A stretch of DNA of 64,000 bases from the NCBI GenBank assembly GCA_023144635.1, contig JAGLFH010000041.1, forward strand, positions 1 through 64,000, given 5' to 3'. Source of the stretch: Candidatus Auribacterota bacterium (GTDB lineage Bacteria > Auribacterota > JAFGBW01 > JAFGJP01). Of this stretch, positions 33,914 to 43,106 are shown in pieces. The translations under genes and the position numbers were made by a program. Numbering within the stretch: position 1 is the stretch's first letter; every line of letters starts with the position of its first letter. A model generated the notes under the pieces. The model was given only the letters and a program-made list of their open reading frames with translations. It was not told where the DNA came from and searched no databases.

Positions 33914-36577
33914 CTAACATTTTAACTGTTCTAATCTTTCTTTTGCTTTTAAATGATTTTTATTGAGATTGAGACATCTATTAAAACATATTTTTGCATT
34001 CTTAAAGTTTTTCTTATGAAGATCTATTTCGCCTAAATGGTAATACACTCCGGGTATCAGGTTTGAAACAGATTTCATATTAAATAGCTTCTTAAACCAT
34101 AGTAAAGATCTTTTATAATCAAAAAGTCTTTTATATATTGATGCCATCATATATATTTCAACAGATTGTTTATTTTTCTTCTTATCCAGTATTTTTAGTG
34201 ATTTTTTTAGATATTTATTCCGCATTGTCTTATCACGCTTTTTCTCATAACTATCTGCAATATCATAATTAATCCTATACAAACAATCCTGTGGAATAAG
34301 TGACTCTTTTAACTGATTACTTTCTTTTTCGATTCGGCCAACAGTTTTATTGTTTCCATTCATATAATTTTTTATTGGACTATATCTTGTCCTTATAAAC
34401 GGGCCATCTTCATTTCGAATATAATCTGAGTGTATTTTGCCCTGCCATCTTTTTAAGAATACTTTTCTGTTCTCATCTAATCTTTTGAATCTTTCAATAC
34501 CACTCTGCGATTCGTGATGTGTAAGTACGCTTTTCGGTTGGTAAACAGCTCTATATCCTTTTTTTCTTAACTTGACACAAAAATCAATATCTTCCATACC
34601 GTTCCAGTATTTTTCATTAAAGCCACCCAATTTCTTAAAAACATCCTTTTTCACTAAAAGGCATGCTGCTGTTAAGGCATGATAAACTTTTTGCTGATTT
34701 GCTTGTTTAAATCCAGATGGTTTTTTGTAATAAAGATGAAGACATAGCAACTTATCATTCAATCTTTTGTCTTCAAGGAATATCAGCCCAGCATGCTGTA
34801 TCTTACCATCGGGGAACAATAGCTTGCTCCCTACAGCAGCAACTTTTTTATCATTTTCAGCTGTTTCCAATAATGGTTGAAGCCATCCTTTTTTTGCTTC
34901 AACATCATTGTTAAGAAAAACGATATATTTCCCCTTTGATATTCTTACACCCTGATTACAGGCTCTTGCAAAACCAGTGTTTTCCTTGTTTTTAATTATT
35001 TGGAGGCAGGTTGTCTTTTTAATAAATGATTCTAATTCTTTTTCTGTTTCATCAGTCGATCCATTATTTATTACAATTATTTCATAGTTTTCTTTTTTGG
35101 TATTTTTTATGACTGATTCTATGCATGTTTTCGTTAACTTAATTTTATTAAAGACAGGTATAATTATGCTTACTTTTGCATTTTTAGTTAATTCTTCAAT
35201 ATAATCTGCTGATTTTTTGTGTTCTTTATTATATTGTAAGGATTTCTTGAATAGGCGTAGTGCACTGTCTTTATTTCTTTTTTTTAATTCTATTTCTCCC
35301 AAATGAAAACAAGCTCCAGATTTTAATTTACTATTTGATTTATTATAAGCTATTGATTCAAATTGTTTTTTAGCATTTTCAATGCTACCAATATTTTTTA
35401 ATAATGAAGCAATATTGTAAATATCTAAAAGATTATTCCATTTACTTTTATTAAGAAGATCTATTGCTTTTGAAATATAGTATTTATTACTTTTGTGTTT
35501 TTCTAATTTGTCTTCAATTTCAGCAAGATAAAGATAACTTACTATTTTTGTTTTTGCATTAATAGCACTGTTAGCAATATTTTTTATTGTGTTTTCGCAA
35601 TTTTTTGATGGAAATGTTATTTTATATAGGTGAAGAATTGAATCAAGCTCATTATTTACTATATTTATATTGCTATTTTTAATACCTTTAAAGAGATTAG
35701 CATGATTAATAACTGCTCTACCCAGCATATATTTATCTAATTTATTTTTACTGATTAAATTTTTCTTTTTAGGCTGAACGTAAAGTGATCTCGTAAAACA
35801 TTTATAACTGTCAAAGTTTTTCTTTATTAGTTTTTTAACTGAAATATTGTCTTTTCTGATATTGTCTTTGAACTTTCTGTATTCTTTTTGTTCGATTTCT
35901 TCTATTCCATCTTTTGCAATATAAGTATCCTGGTCAATTTCAGCTGCTTTCCCTGAAGGCAGATGTATTCCGATATTTTCGTCCTTCATATAAGCGCAAA
36001 GTTTTCCGGATAGTTTCAGGCGATAACAGTAATCAAAGTCTTCTTCTCCATAAAGCCCATAATCCTCACACCAGTAACCTATTAATTCACGTATTTTTTT
36101 CGGGATAAGGATACACGCACCACCAATATTGCTTTCCTGTAGTATCCTGATAGTATGACCATTGATTTTATTTGATGGATAGCTTTTAGGCTCAAAATTG
36201 TAACCAACAGCTCCAAGAAATGGAATATGGTTGATGTCATCAACCATATTTTTGAGCCAATTTTTCTTTTTAACGACAATATCATTATCATATTTAAGAT
36301 AATATTGAGCCCTAGATTCACTTTGCCAAGCCATATTTGATGCTCCGGCGATGCCGATATTTTTCTTAAGAAGAATCAGATTTTTAATGATCCCTTCGCT
36401 ATGCAGGGACTTTAGATAATCTTTCGAGCCATCCTGACTATTGTTATCAGCAACCGTCAAAACGTATGGAAATGTTGTGTGTTTTCGGATGGATGAAATA
36501 GCTTTTTGGGTGAACTCAAGACGATTATATGTCACCATGCCGATATTTACATATTTTATATTAAACTTATCTTTCAT
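33914..36577 (-). CDS. Tandem GT2 glycosyltransferase: GT2-TPR-GT2-TPR
   Basis: An 887-residue protein built from two similar halves. GT2 domain 1 (about 8-215) has GMVTYNRLEFTQKAISSIRK and LKYDNDIVVKKKNW; a helical region with a TPR-like end (about 385-465, KSGACFHLGEIELKKRNKDS) follows. GT2 domain 2 (about 470-715) has VSIIIPVFNKIKLTKTCIES, FLNNDVEAKKGW and YWNGMEDIDFCVKLRKKG; the second TPR-like end (795-887, YYHLGEIDLHKKNFKNAKIC) closes it. Two active sites suggest polymerisation or addition of two sugars. Immediately follows the phosphonate and sulfatase-like genes. Confidence 0.88.
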   Translation of the reverse strand: MKDKFNIKYVNIGMVTYNRLEFTQKAISSIRKHTTFPYVLTVADNNSQDGSKDYLKSLHSEGIIKNLILLKKNIGIAGASNMAWQSESRAQYYLKYDNDIVVKKKNWLKNMVDDINHIPFLGAVGYNFEPKSYPSNKINGHTIRILQESNIGGACILIPKKIRELIGYWCEDYGLYGEEDFDYCYRLKLSGKLCAYMKDENIGIHLPSGKAAEIDQDTYIAKDGIEEIEQKEYRKFKDNIRKDNISVKKLIKKNFDSYKCFTRSLYVQPKKKNLISKNKLDKYMLGRAVINHANLFKGIKNSNINIVNNELDSILHLYKITFPSKNCENTIKNIANSAINAKTKIVSYLYLAEIEDKLEKHKSNKYYISKAIDLLNKSKWNNLLDIYNIASLLKNIGSIENAKKQFESIAYNKSNSKLKSGACFHLGEIELKKRNKDSALRLFKKSLQYNKEHKKSADYIEELTKNAKVSIIIPVFNKIKLTKTCIESVIKNTKKENYEIIVINNGSTDETEKELESFIKKTTCLQIIKNKENTGFARACNQGVRISKGKYIVFLNNDVEAKKGWLQPLLETAENDKKVAAVGSKLLFPDGKIQHAGLIFLEDKRLNDKLLCLHLYYKKPSGFKQANQQKVYHALTAACLLVKKDVFKKLGGFNEKYWNGMEDIDFCVKLRKKGYRAVYQPKSVLTHHESQSGIERFKRLDENRKVFLKRWQGKIHSDYIRNEDGPFIRTRYSPIKNYMNGNNKTVGRIEKESNQLKESLIPQDCLYRINYDIADSYEKKRDKTMRNKYLKKSLKILDKKKNKQSVEIYMMASIYKRLFDYKRSLLWFKKLFNMKSVSNLIPGVYYHLGEIDLHKKNFKNAKICFNRCLNLNKNHLKAKERLEQLKC

Positions 36578-36618
36578 TAATAAAGGTAATTGCTGTTCAG
36601 CAGATACTCATAACGTTT

Positions 36619-37986
36619 TTATAACAATTTATATGGAAATGAATCATTATTATGTTTCTTAAAATTTATTGGAAGACCAGGATAATTAAATGGAGGCTGT
36701 GGATATTCCTCAAACGGAATATTTTTAGATATACCATCTTTGCTTCCATACCAGCATTTTGGACGTTTTAGAGAACACATAAAGTGACTTATAAATGCCA
36801 ATTGGTCGAAGTTTTTCATTAACTTTATTTTATTTACCAATTTATTAGGTGATTTGTGATTAATATAGCCCAAGACATCTTTAAAATCTTTTAGCCATAT
36901 TTTGCTAATTTTATTTCTTAGATGGTTTGCTTTTTTATCAATATATTTCTGCTCATATCTAAAAACATCGAATCCAGAAACAGATACATTTTTAATATTG
37001 TGGATAAATTGCAATGGATGTCGTGAAATATCATTTAAAAGATTACGGTTTTCTAGGGGATCTGATTTTAAATCATACAATTCTTCCTGTTTACCGGTTA
37101 TGGCAGTATAAGGACTATAGTGTGCCAAATATTTCCAATTATCATCAACTACCATAGTTACACGATGAGGCTGTATTTTGTATTGTGTGTCTGCATAAAT
37201 TGATCTTGGAGGAGATATTTCATTTTTTAAAAGTAAATCATAAAGTTGAGTCAAGCTATATGCATCATTACATACCGCTGTTTTATCTGAAGTAATAATA
37301 CATGGTACTCTTACGTTTTGCTCATATAAGAAAAATGCATGTGAAAAAAGATGTCCGTGTTCACCATTTAAAAACCCGTGATCTGAATAAAAAACAACAG
37401 TCGTATCATTGAAATTTACATTCCTTAGTATTTCACCAATAGCCCTATCGTCTTCCTTTACATATCTTTCCATAGGATGTACATTATTTGGATCAACACC
37501 TCTTTTTTCAGGAGCAACATTATGAAAGAATATGAAATATGGTTGCGAAGCTTTTTTAATAAGCTTTATGAGATATTTGACCGCGATATCACTTGCCAAA
37601 TATTCTGGAATCACTACTTTTTCAGCATCATTTCCCATGTATATCCCTAAGCCCCAATTATTAATAAAATTCTCAGGATAAATAATATAATTCTTGTAAC
37701 CATTCTTTTTCATTTTATAAAATATATTATTTCTAAAATATTGTGGGTTCACTTCTGGATATCTGAATCTTTTAAATTCATGAGGGTACTTGCCATTGAT
37801 AACAGAACTTAAGCTCATTACTGTTGAAGCAGATGGGCTATACATTTTATTAAAAAGAATTCCTCTTTTAGCCAGTTTTGATATATTAGGTGTTGGGTAA
37901 ATTCCACCGAAAGCTTCATATAAATCTATTCTTCTATAATCTATTGAAAACATTATAATATTTTTTTTTGGTTTTAATTTGATCAT
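36619..37986 (-). CDS. Sulfatase-fold (alkaline phosphatase superfamily) enzyme lacking the formylglycine motif
   Basis: A 455-residue soluble protein. The fold is shown by PTPNISKLAKRGILFNKMYS, NGKYPHEF, DTTVVFYSDHGFLNGEHGH (metal Asp-His) and the C-terminal EELYDLKSDPLENRNLL, typical of sulfatases. But the nucleophile region reads YSPSAST (49-55) where C-x-P-S-R is expected, and the first metal pair is Asp16-Tyr instead of Asp-Asp. Thr55 or Ser54 could be the nucleophile, as in phosphatases and phospho-transferases of this superfamily. Its place behind three phosphonate genes suggests a phosphonate- or phospho-transfer role (inference). No signal peptide. Confidence 0.8.
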   Translation of the reverse strand: MIKLKPKKNIIMFSIDYRRIDLYEAFGGIYPTPNISKLAKRGILFNKMYSPSASTVMSLSSVINGKYPHEFKRFRYPEVNPQYFRNNIFYKMKKNGYKNYIIYPENFINNWGLGIYMGNDAEKVVIPEYLASDIAVKYLIKLIKKASQPYFIFFHNVAPEKRGVDPNNVHPMERYVKEDDRAIGEILRNVNFNDTTVVFYSDHGFLNGEHGHLFSHAFFLYEQNVRVPCIITSDKTAVCNDAYSLTQLYDLLLKNEISPPRSIYADTQYKIQPHRVTMVVDDNWKYLAHYSPYTAITGKQEELYDLKSDPLENRNLLNDISRHPLQFIHNIKNVSVSGFDVFRYEQKYIDKKANHLRNKISKIWLKDFKDVLGYINHKSPNKLVNKIKLMKNFDQLAFISHFMCSLKRPKCWYGSKDGISKNIPFEEYPQPPFNYPGLPINFKKHNNDSFPYKLL

Positions 37987-38022
37987 TTATCCTTAATACT
38001 CCCTTATAAAAAGATAATAATA

Positions 38023-39159
38023 TTAATATATTGTTTTTATCAAATTATCTAATTCGCTAGTTGAAATAGTTCTCGGATTATTTTTCATTTTACCTTGATT
38101 TTCACCATTCTTAACCAGCACTTTTAAATCCATTTTTCTTACATGTAATTTAGATAATTTTGTCTCTAAGCCAATTTTTCTCATGATATTTAATATTTTA
38201 TTTTTAGCATCTTTAGCCAACAAAGCACCTAAGCTTTCCAATAATTCAGTCGTTTTATTTTTAGCAAAAATGATCCCTCTTTTATCCTGAATATTTAAAG
38301 GACTAATATTACTATTCAGCTCAATAAAATATGGTAACGTCAAAGAAACTGCATGGCCATGAGGAATTTTAAAATCAGAAGTCATCGAATAAGACAAAGC
38401 ATGAGCAACATTTGTCATGGCAATATTAATCGCGCGTCCTGCATAATTGCTGGCTAAAAGCATATTTTTCCTGGAGTTCCTATCGGGCTTTGTTACAGCT
38501 TTAACAATATTCTTTAAAGACAATTCTATGGCTTTTTTACTATACTGTCTTGATAGTGACGTAGATTTAACCGACCAGAATGATTCAATCGCTTGACATA
38601 AGGCATCCATTCCGGTGCAAGCAGTTATATAACGAGGTAAGCTTAAAGTAAAAGCAGGATCGAGAATTACATATTCAGGTAAAATTAAGTTATTAGATAA
38701 GGAATATTTTGTTTTATTTATATAAATTGTTGAAAAATGTGTCGACTCGCTTCCTGAGCCTGCAGTGGTAGGTATGATTAAAGTTTTTATTTTTTTTAAA
38801 GGAACTGGCCAATTCCCTTTAATAGCTTCTTCTGGTTTCACATCATTACAGGCTAAGACAGAAATTGACTTAGCGACATCTATTACACTACCTCCTCCAA
38901 TCCCTATTACAAAATCACATTTTTGTTTCTTGAATAATGCTATCCCACGTTTTAATTGGATTAACTTTGGATTTACTTCAAAATCTGAATATTGTATATA
39001 GTCATATTTATTTAATATCTTCGATAAACTATTTTTTGCGCCGCAATTTACAAATGACTGTTTTCCCGTTACCAGACAAATCCTCTCAGGAAATATTTCT
39101 TTTAGAATGCCCTTTAATTTCTTATAAGAATCATATCCTGAATATATTTTCTGTCTCAT
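38023..39159 (-). CDS. Iron-containing alcohol dehydrogenase, probable phosphonoacetaldehyde reductase
   Basis: A 378-residue group III alcohol dehydrogenase: NAD site IGIGGGSVIDVAKS, TAGSGSESTHFSTIYI, and the iron ligands in ALCQAIESFWS, ALSYSMTSDFKIPHGHAVSL. Enzymes of this kind next to phosphonopyruvate decarboxylase reduce phosphonoacetaldehyde to 2-hydroxyethylphosphonate. Its ATG directly abuts the decarboxylase stop with no spacer, so the two are coupled. No aminotransferase for 2-aminoethylphosphonate lies in the module, which favours the hydroxyethyl product. Confidence 0.85.
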   Translation of the reverse strand: MRQKIYSGYDSYKKLKGILKEIFPERICLVTGKQSFVNCGAKNSLSKILNKYDYIQYSDFEVNPKLIQLKRGIALFKKQKCDFVIGIGGGSVIDVAKSISVLACNDVKPEEAIKGNWPVPLKKIKTLIIPTTAGSGSESTHFSTIYINKTKYSLSNNLILPEYVILDPAFTLSLPRYITACTGMDALCQAIESFWSVKSTSLSRQYSKKAIELSLKNIVKAVTKPDRNSRKNMLLASNYAGRAINIAMTNVAHALSYSMTSDFKIPHGHAVSLTLPYFIELNSNISPLNIQDKRGIIFAKNKTTELLESLGALLAKDAKNKILNIMRKIGLETKLSKLHVRKMDLKVLVKNGENQGKMKNNPRTISTSELDNLIKTIY

Positions 39160-40293
39160 TTATTTATCTTTCAAAAAAGACATAAATATCTTTTTATTCT
39201 CAACGGGTTTTAAATCAGGTCTGCCCAAATCATCTCGAGAACCTGGTTTAATATGAATTTCCATAAATCCAGGACCTTGATTAAAAATAAATTGATCCAT
39301 CTGGAAGATTAATTCATTTTTATTTTTGACTGAAATTACATTTTTGTAACCAAGGGATTTTACTAAAGAAGGAAAATCAAGATATTCAGCCCCAGTAGGT
39401 TGCCCACCAACAGATTCATGAACTTTATTATTCAAAAGAATATGTATATAATTTTTCAACTTCATATTACCTATTGTAACCAAGCTTCCCATATGCATTA
39501 TAAGAGATCCATCTCCGTCAATACAAATTACATTCTTTTCAGGTTTTGCTATTGCTACTCCAAGAGCAATCGAAGAACAATGTCCCATTGAACCAACTGT
39601 TAAAAAGTCGCTGAAATGAGCTTGTTTATTTCTTTCTCTTATCTCATAGAGCTCTCTGGATGTTTTCCCTGTTGTACATATAAGAGTGCAGTCCTCTTTC
39701 AACTTTTCAATAATTATCTCCAAAGCTTCTTCTCTTAACATCAAATCCCCTTTATCTTTACTCACTTTTTCCTTGAGAGAAGAACATTCAAAGGTTTCTT
39801 TCTTTATAAGAAAAGCAAAAGGGCAGTTTTTTTTCAATGCAACTTGAATTCCTTTTAATATTTTCGTTTTAAAATCCTTATCATTTTTAGAAAATATTTC
39901 ATACGGTATTTCCAATACTTCAAGAAGCTCCAACTGAATTCTTCCATCTTTAACATGCTGGACAGCATCTTTAACTCCTGGCTCTCCTCTCCATCCTATT
40001 AATAAAATCAATGGAATTGAATATATATCAGGATCACATAATGAAAGAAGGGGATTTTGGGCATTACTAAGTCCTGAATTCTGCATATAGACGAGTGGAA
40101 TTTTTCCTGTTCCCAAATGATATCCTGCAGCGACTGCAACAGCATTTCCCTCGTTTGCAGCAATAATATGCTTTCCTTTCGGAACATTTTCATCCAGACA
40201 TACACAAAAGTCCTGTAAAATTGTATCAGGAACTCCTGTAAAAAAATCTATCCCGTTGTCTTTCAAAGTATTATAAAATTCTAAAGGCTTCAT
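39160..40293 (-). CDS. aepY: Phosphonopyruvate decarboxylase
   Basis: Thiamine-diphosphate enzyme that decarboxylates phosphonopyruvate to phosphonoacetaldehyde, the irreversible step that pulls the PEP mutase reaction forward. In 377 residues it has the cofactor-activating Glu region AANEGNAVAVAAGYHLGTGK, the PLVYMQNSGLSNAQNPLLSL block of this subfamily and the diphosphate/Mg motif GDGSLIMHMG...NN near 250-280. Length and motifs match Ppd/AepY and not sulfopyruvate decarboxylase subunits, which are split. Second gene of the phosphonate module. Confidence 0.93.
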   Translation of the reverse strand: MKPLEFYNTLKDNGIDFFTGVPDTILQDFCVCLDENVPKGKHIIAANEGNAVAVAAGYHLGTGKIPLVYMQNSGLSNAQNPLLSLCDPDIYSIPLILLIGWRGEPGVKDAVQHVKDGRIQLELLEVLEIPYEIFSKNDKDFKTKILKGIQVALKKNCPFAFLIKKETFECSSLKEKVSKDKGDLMLREEALEIIIEKLKEDCTLICTTGKTSRELYEIRERNKQAHFSDFLTVGSMGHCSSIALGVAIAKPEKNVICIDGDGSLIMHMGSLVTIGNMKLKNYIHILLNNKVHESVGGQPTGAEYLDFPSLVKSLGYKNVISVKNKNELIFQMDQFIFNQGPGFMEIHIKPGSRDDLGRPDLKPVENKKIFMSFLKDK

Positions 40294-40393
40294 TTTTTTT
40301 TATTTTTTATTTACCTGATTTGATTGGGTAATCCTGCTCCTCGATCAAGATAACTTTTTAACCAGTTAACCAATAAACCAATTAATGGGTTAT

Positions 40394-41695
40394 TTAATAC
40401 TCCTCCGGAATAAGTCTTATAATTTCATTAATAGGCATGCAGTACTTTTTAGATGCTTCCTTACAACTTTTATGCTCAAGGATGCTTTGTGCGGTTTTAA
40501 CCATATTGGGATAAGCGCTCCTCAATAAATGATTTCCATAAATAACAACATTAACTCCTAACTTTTTCAATTCATCTTCAGTCATATGGCTATATGTTGA
40601 AGGAACCACAAAAAGAGGTACTTTATTTTCAAATAATTTATACTGCTCACAAAAATCTTCAATTTCTTTTCCGTCCTCTTCTTTACTGTGAATCATAATT
40701 CCATCTGCTCCGGATTGAATGTATGCTTTTGCTCTGGTAATTGCATCATCTAAACCCTTTTTAAGAATAAAGCTTTCAATCCTTGCGATTATCATAAAAT
40801 CATCTGTTATTAAAGAAATTTTTCCTGTTCTTATTTTTTCACAAAAGTGTTCTATGGTATCTTGCTCCTGCGGGACAATTGTTCCAAATAAAGAATTACG
40901 CTTTATTCCTATCTTATCTTCAATGATCACAGCAGAAACGCCCAGTCTTTCCAAGGTACGAACTCTAAACCTAAAATGTTCTATTTTTCCTCCTGTATCT
41001 CCATCAACAATAATTGGTTTTGTTGTGACTTCAAGAATTTCTTCTATAGTTTGAAATCTTGACGAAAAATCTACAATTTCAGTATCTGGTTTCCCTTTTG
41101 AAGTAGATACAGTTAAACTGCTTAACCAGATTCCATCAAATTCTCTTGTTTCTCCATTATTTTCAATTTTTGTTTTTTCCACAATAAGACCGGTTATCCC
41201 GTTATGAGCTTCCATAATTTTTATAACAGGCTTAAGATCAAGAAGTCTTTTTAACATCTTCAATCTTTTATTAGGTGTAATACCATTTTCAGTAATAGCT
41301 TTAATTAACTGTGTTGATGAAATACCCTCTGTATATTTTGGCTCAATTAGTTGCCCTCCCCACTTTTTTATTGTTTTAAGGACTTTTTTTCGTGTCTCTT
41401 TTTGGACTCCTTTTTTCCAATCATCACCATGCACAACAAAATCAGGCTTTAATTTTAAGAGATTTGGCACATAATCCAGACTTTCCTGTGGTACAACTTC
41501 ATCTACACCTTTAATATTCTCTATAATCTTTTTTCTCTGTTCATAATTAAGCAACGGAAGTCGTTTATAGCTGGCAATAGCTGCATCAGTTAATAAACCA
41601 ACAACAACCTTTCCAAGTTTTTTGGCTTCATTAATAATATTCAGATGTCCTGTGTGAAAGACATCAGCCGCCATACCTACATAAACTTTTTTCAT
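40394..41695 (-). CDS. aepX: Fused cytidylyltransferase / phosphoenolpyruvate mutase
   Basis: Residues 1-140 are a nucleotidyltransferase with HTGH (14-17) and ISSTQLI (125-131), as in CTP:phosphoethanolamine or glycerol-phosphate enzymes. Residues 150-433 are PEP mutase with DGDTGG (231-236) and the diagnostic EDK...KRNS (259-268), which separates it from isocitrate lyase relatives. The mutase makes phosphonopyruvate; the fused domain would make the CMP-phosphonate for transfer to a glycan, as known for other PEP-mutase fusions. I use ATG 41695 (AGGTGG just upstream). First gene of the module. A 100-base gap follows with no gene. Confidence 0.93.
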   Translation of the reverse strand: MKKVYVGMAADVFHTGHLNIINEAKKLGKVVVGLLTDAAIASYKRLPLLNYEQRKKIIENIKGVDEVVPQESLDYVPNLLKLKPDFVVHGDDWKKGVQKETRKKVLKTIKKWGGQLIEPKYTEGISSTQLIKAITENGITPNKRLKMLKRLLDLKPVIKIMEAHNGITGLIVEKTKIENNGETREFDGIWLSSLTVSTSKGKPDTEIVDFSSRFQTIEEILEVTTKPIIVDGDTGGKIEHFRFRVRTLERLGVSAVIIEDKIGIKRNSLFGTIVPQEQDTIEHFCEKIRTGKISLITDDFMIIARIESFILKKGLDDAITRAKAYIQSGADGIMIHSKEEDGKEIEDFCEQYKLFENKVPLFVVPSTYSHMTEDELKKLGVNVVIYGNHLLRSAYPNMVKTAQSILEHKSCKEASKKYCMPINEIIRLIPEEY

Positions 41696-41813
41696 AACCA
41701 CCTACTTCCAATTACTTTTCTTTTTAAAACAATTCCTATGATTTTTACCCATCTTTTGAAATCCACTTTCACTATACTATATTTATACTTCTTCTCACAT
41801 TCATAAGCAGAGA

Positions 41814-43106
41814 CTATATAGCTTTTATATACTTCTTTGCTTTCTTATGTTTTGGACTTATTTTTAAGCATTTTGAAAAATATTTTTTCGCATTACTCTG
41901 TTCCTTGAGTTGCATGCTTATTTCACCAAGGTGATAAAAAGCACCGCTTTTATAGCTTTCCTCTATATATACTCTTCTCTCAATCTCACTAAATAACATT
42001 TTAGATGTTTTGTAACCTCCTGCCTTTTTAAATGCAGATGCAATATTATATAACTGAAAACCATTTAAGTACTTCAAGTATTTCTTTTTTATTTTATAAA
42101 ATAATATTTTTTTAACATCTTTATTTTTCAAAATATATAATACTGCTAGTTTTGAAATCAAGTTTAAGCGATCTACCTCTTTTAGATTTGTAATAATTTT
42201 ATTAAATATTTTATTATTATATTTATTCATCTGCTCAAGTCTTTTTACTATATATAAATATCTATTATATTTAGAAAGCACTAATCCTATTTTTGTTTCT
42301 ATGAATTCTATTAAATTATTATTTACTCCCCCCAACTTTTTATAAAGATTATCTAACCTGTAATTTTTAAGGAAATGCTCTATTATGATTCCCATTAATG
42401 TTACAGGCAAATCTGATTTATACACAGGTCCTTTTGCCTTATGTACTCTAGCTTTATGAAGATTCTCCTTAATAAAATGAATTTTTGACTCAAGAGATAT
42501 TTCAAACCATTTTAGAACTTCCGTCACCATCCAAATTTGTGGACAGGAAGTCCAGCTCTCATCAAATAAGCCAACAATATCAAATATACTTTTTCGTATG
42601 AGAACAGTACTCCCATTTATCAAATTATGATCGAGAAATAATAACATAAAGTCAATTTTGCTTAATGCATTATAATCAGGAAAATGCATTTTTGTTACAC
42701 TTCCGCAATCATCTATAATATCAAATCCTGTATGCACAAAGCCCACTTCAGGTTCTTTTTCTAAAACATCGACTTGCTTTTCTAATTTATCAGGCTTAAA
42801 AATATCATCAGAACTAAGCCATGCAAAATACTCACCTTTCATATTATTTATACCAATATTAACTGGTGTTGGTGTTCCGCTGGGACCTTTTTTATTATGA
42901 ATAAGACGAATATTCAAATTTGGGTGTTTTTTAATATACTTTTTTACAACCTCTCTTGATTTATCAGTAGAGTTGTCATCAACAACAATCAACTCCCAGT
43001 TTTTATAAGTTTGCGCTATGACACTTTCTATGCATTCAGGCAGAAAACGGGCGTAGTTATAGTTGGGAATAATAACTGATACTCGGGGTTTGCTTTTATT
43101 TCTCAT
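41814..43106 (-). CDS. GT2 glycosyltransferase with TPR-like tail
   Basis: A 430-residue protein. GT-A domain (8-230): VSVIIPNYNYARFLPECIES, ELIVVDDNSTDKS, AWLSSDDIFKPDK (DxD region). After a helical linker the last 95 residues form the shared module (LYNIASAFKKAGGYKTSKML then KSGAFYHLGEISMQLKEQSN and CLKISPKHKKAKKYI). The start overlaps the stop of the UDP-GlcNAc 2-epimerase gene by four bases (ATGA). It is directly downstream of wecB and upstream of the phosphonate genes, so it may use a ManNAc-derived donor (inference). Confidence 0.88.
   Translation of the reverse strand: MRNKSKPRVSVIIPNYNYARFLPECIESVIAQTYKNWELIVVDDNSTDKSREVVKKYIKKHPNLNIRLIHNKKGPSGTPTPVNIGINNMKGEYFAWLSSDDIFKPDKLEKQVDVLEKEPEVGFVHTGFDIIDDCGSVTKMHFPDYNALSKIDFMLLFLDHNLINGSTVLIRKSIFDIVGLFDESWTSCPQIWMVTEVLKWFEISLESKIHFIKENLHKARVHKAKGPVYKSDLPVTLMGIIIEHFLKNYRLDNLYKKLGGVNNNLIEFIETKIGLVLSKYNRYLYIVKRLEQMNKYNNKIFNKIITNLKEVDRLNLISKLAVLYILKNKDVKKILFYKIKKKYLKYLNGFQLYNIASAFKKAGGYKTSKMLFSEIERRVYIEESYKSGAFYHLGEISMQLKEQSNAKKYFSKCLKISPKHKKAKKYIKAI

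Noticed and set aside
36619-37986. Annotation as a true sulfatase
   Set aside because: No Cys or Ser in a C/S-x-P-S-R context, so no formylglycine can form.
40294-40393. Hairpin or terminator between PEP mutase and decarboxylase genes
   Set aside because: AACC/GGTT-containing repeats do not form a stable continuous stem with a T-run; the genes are likely still cotranscribed.
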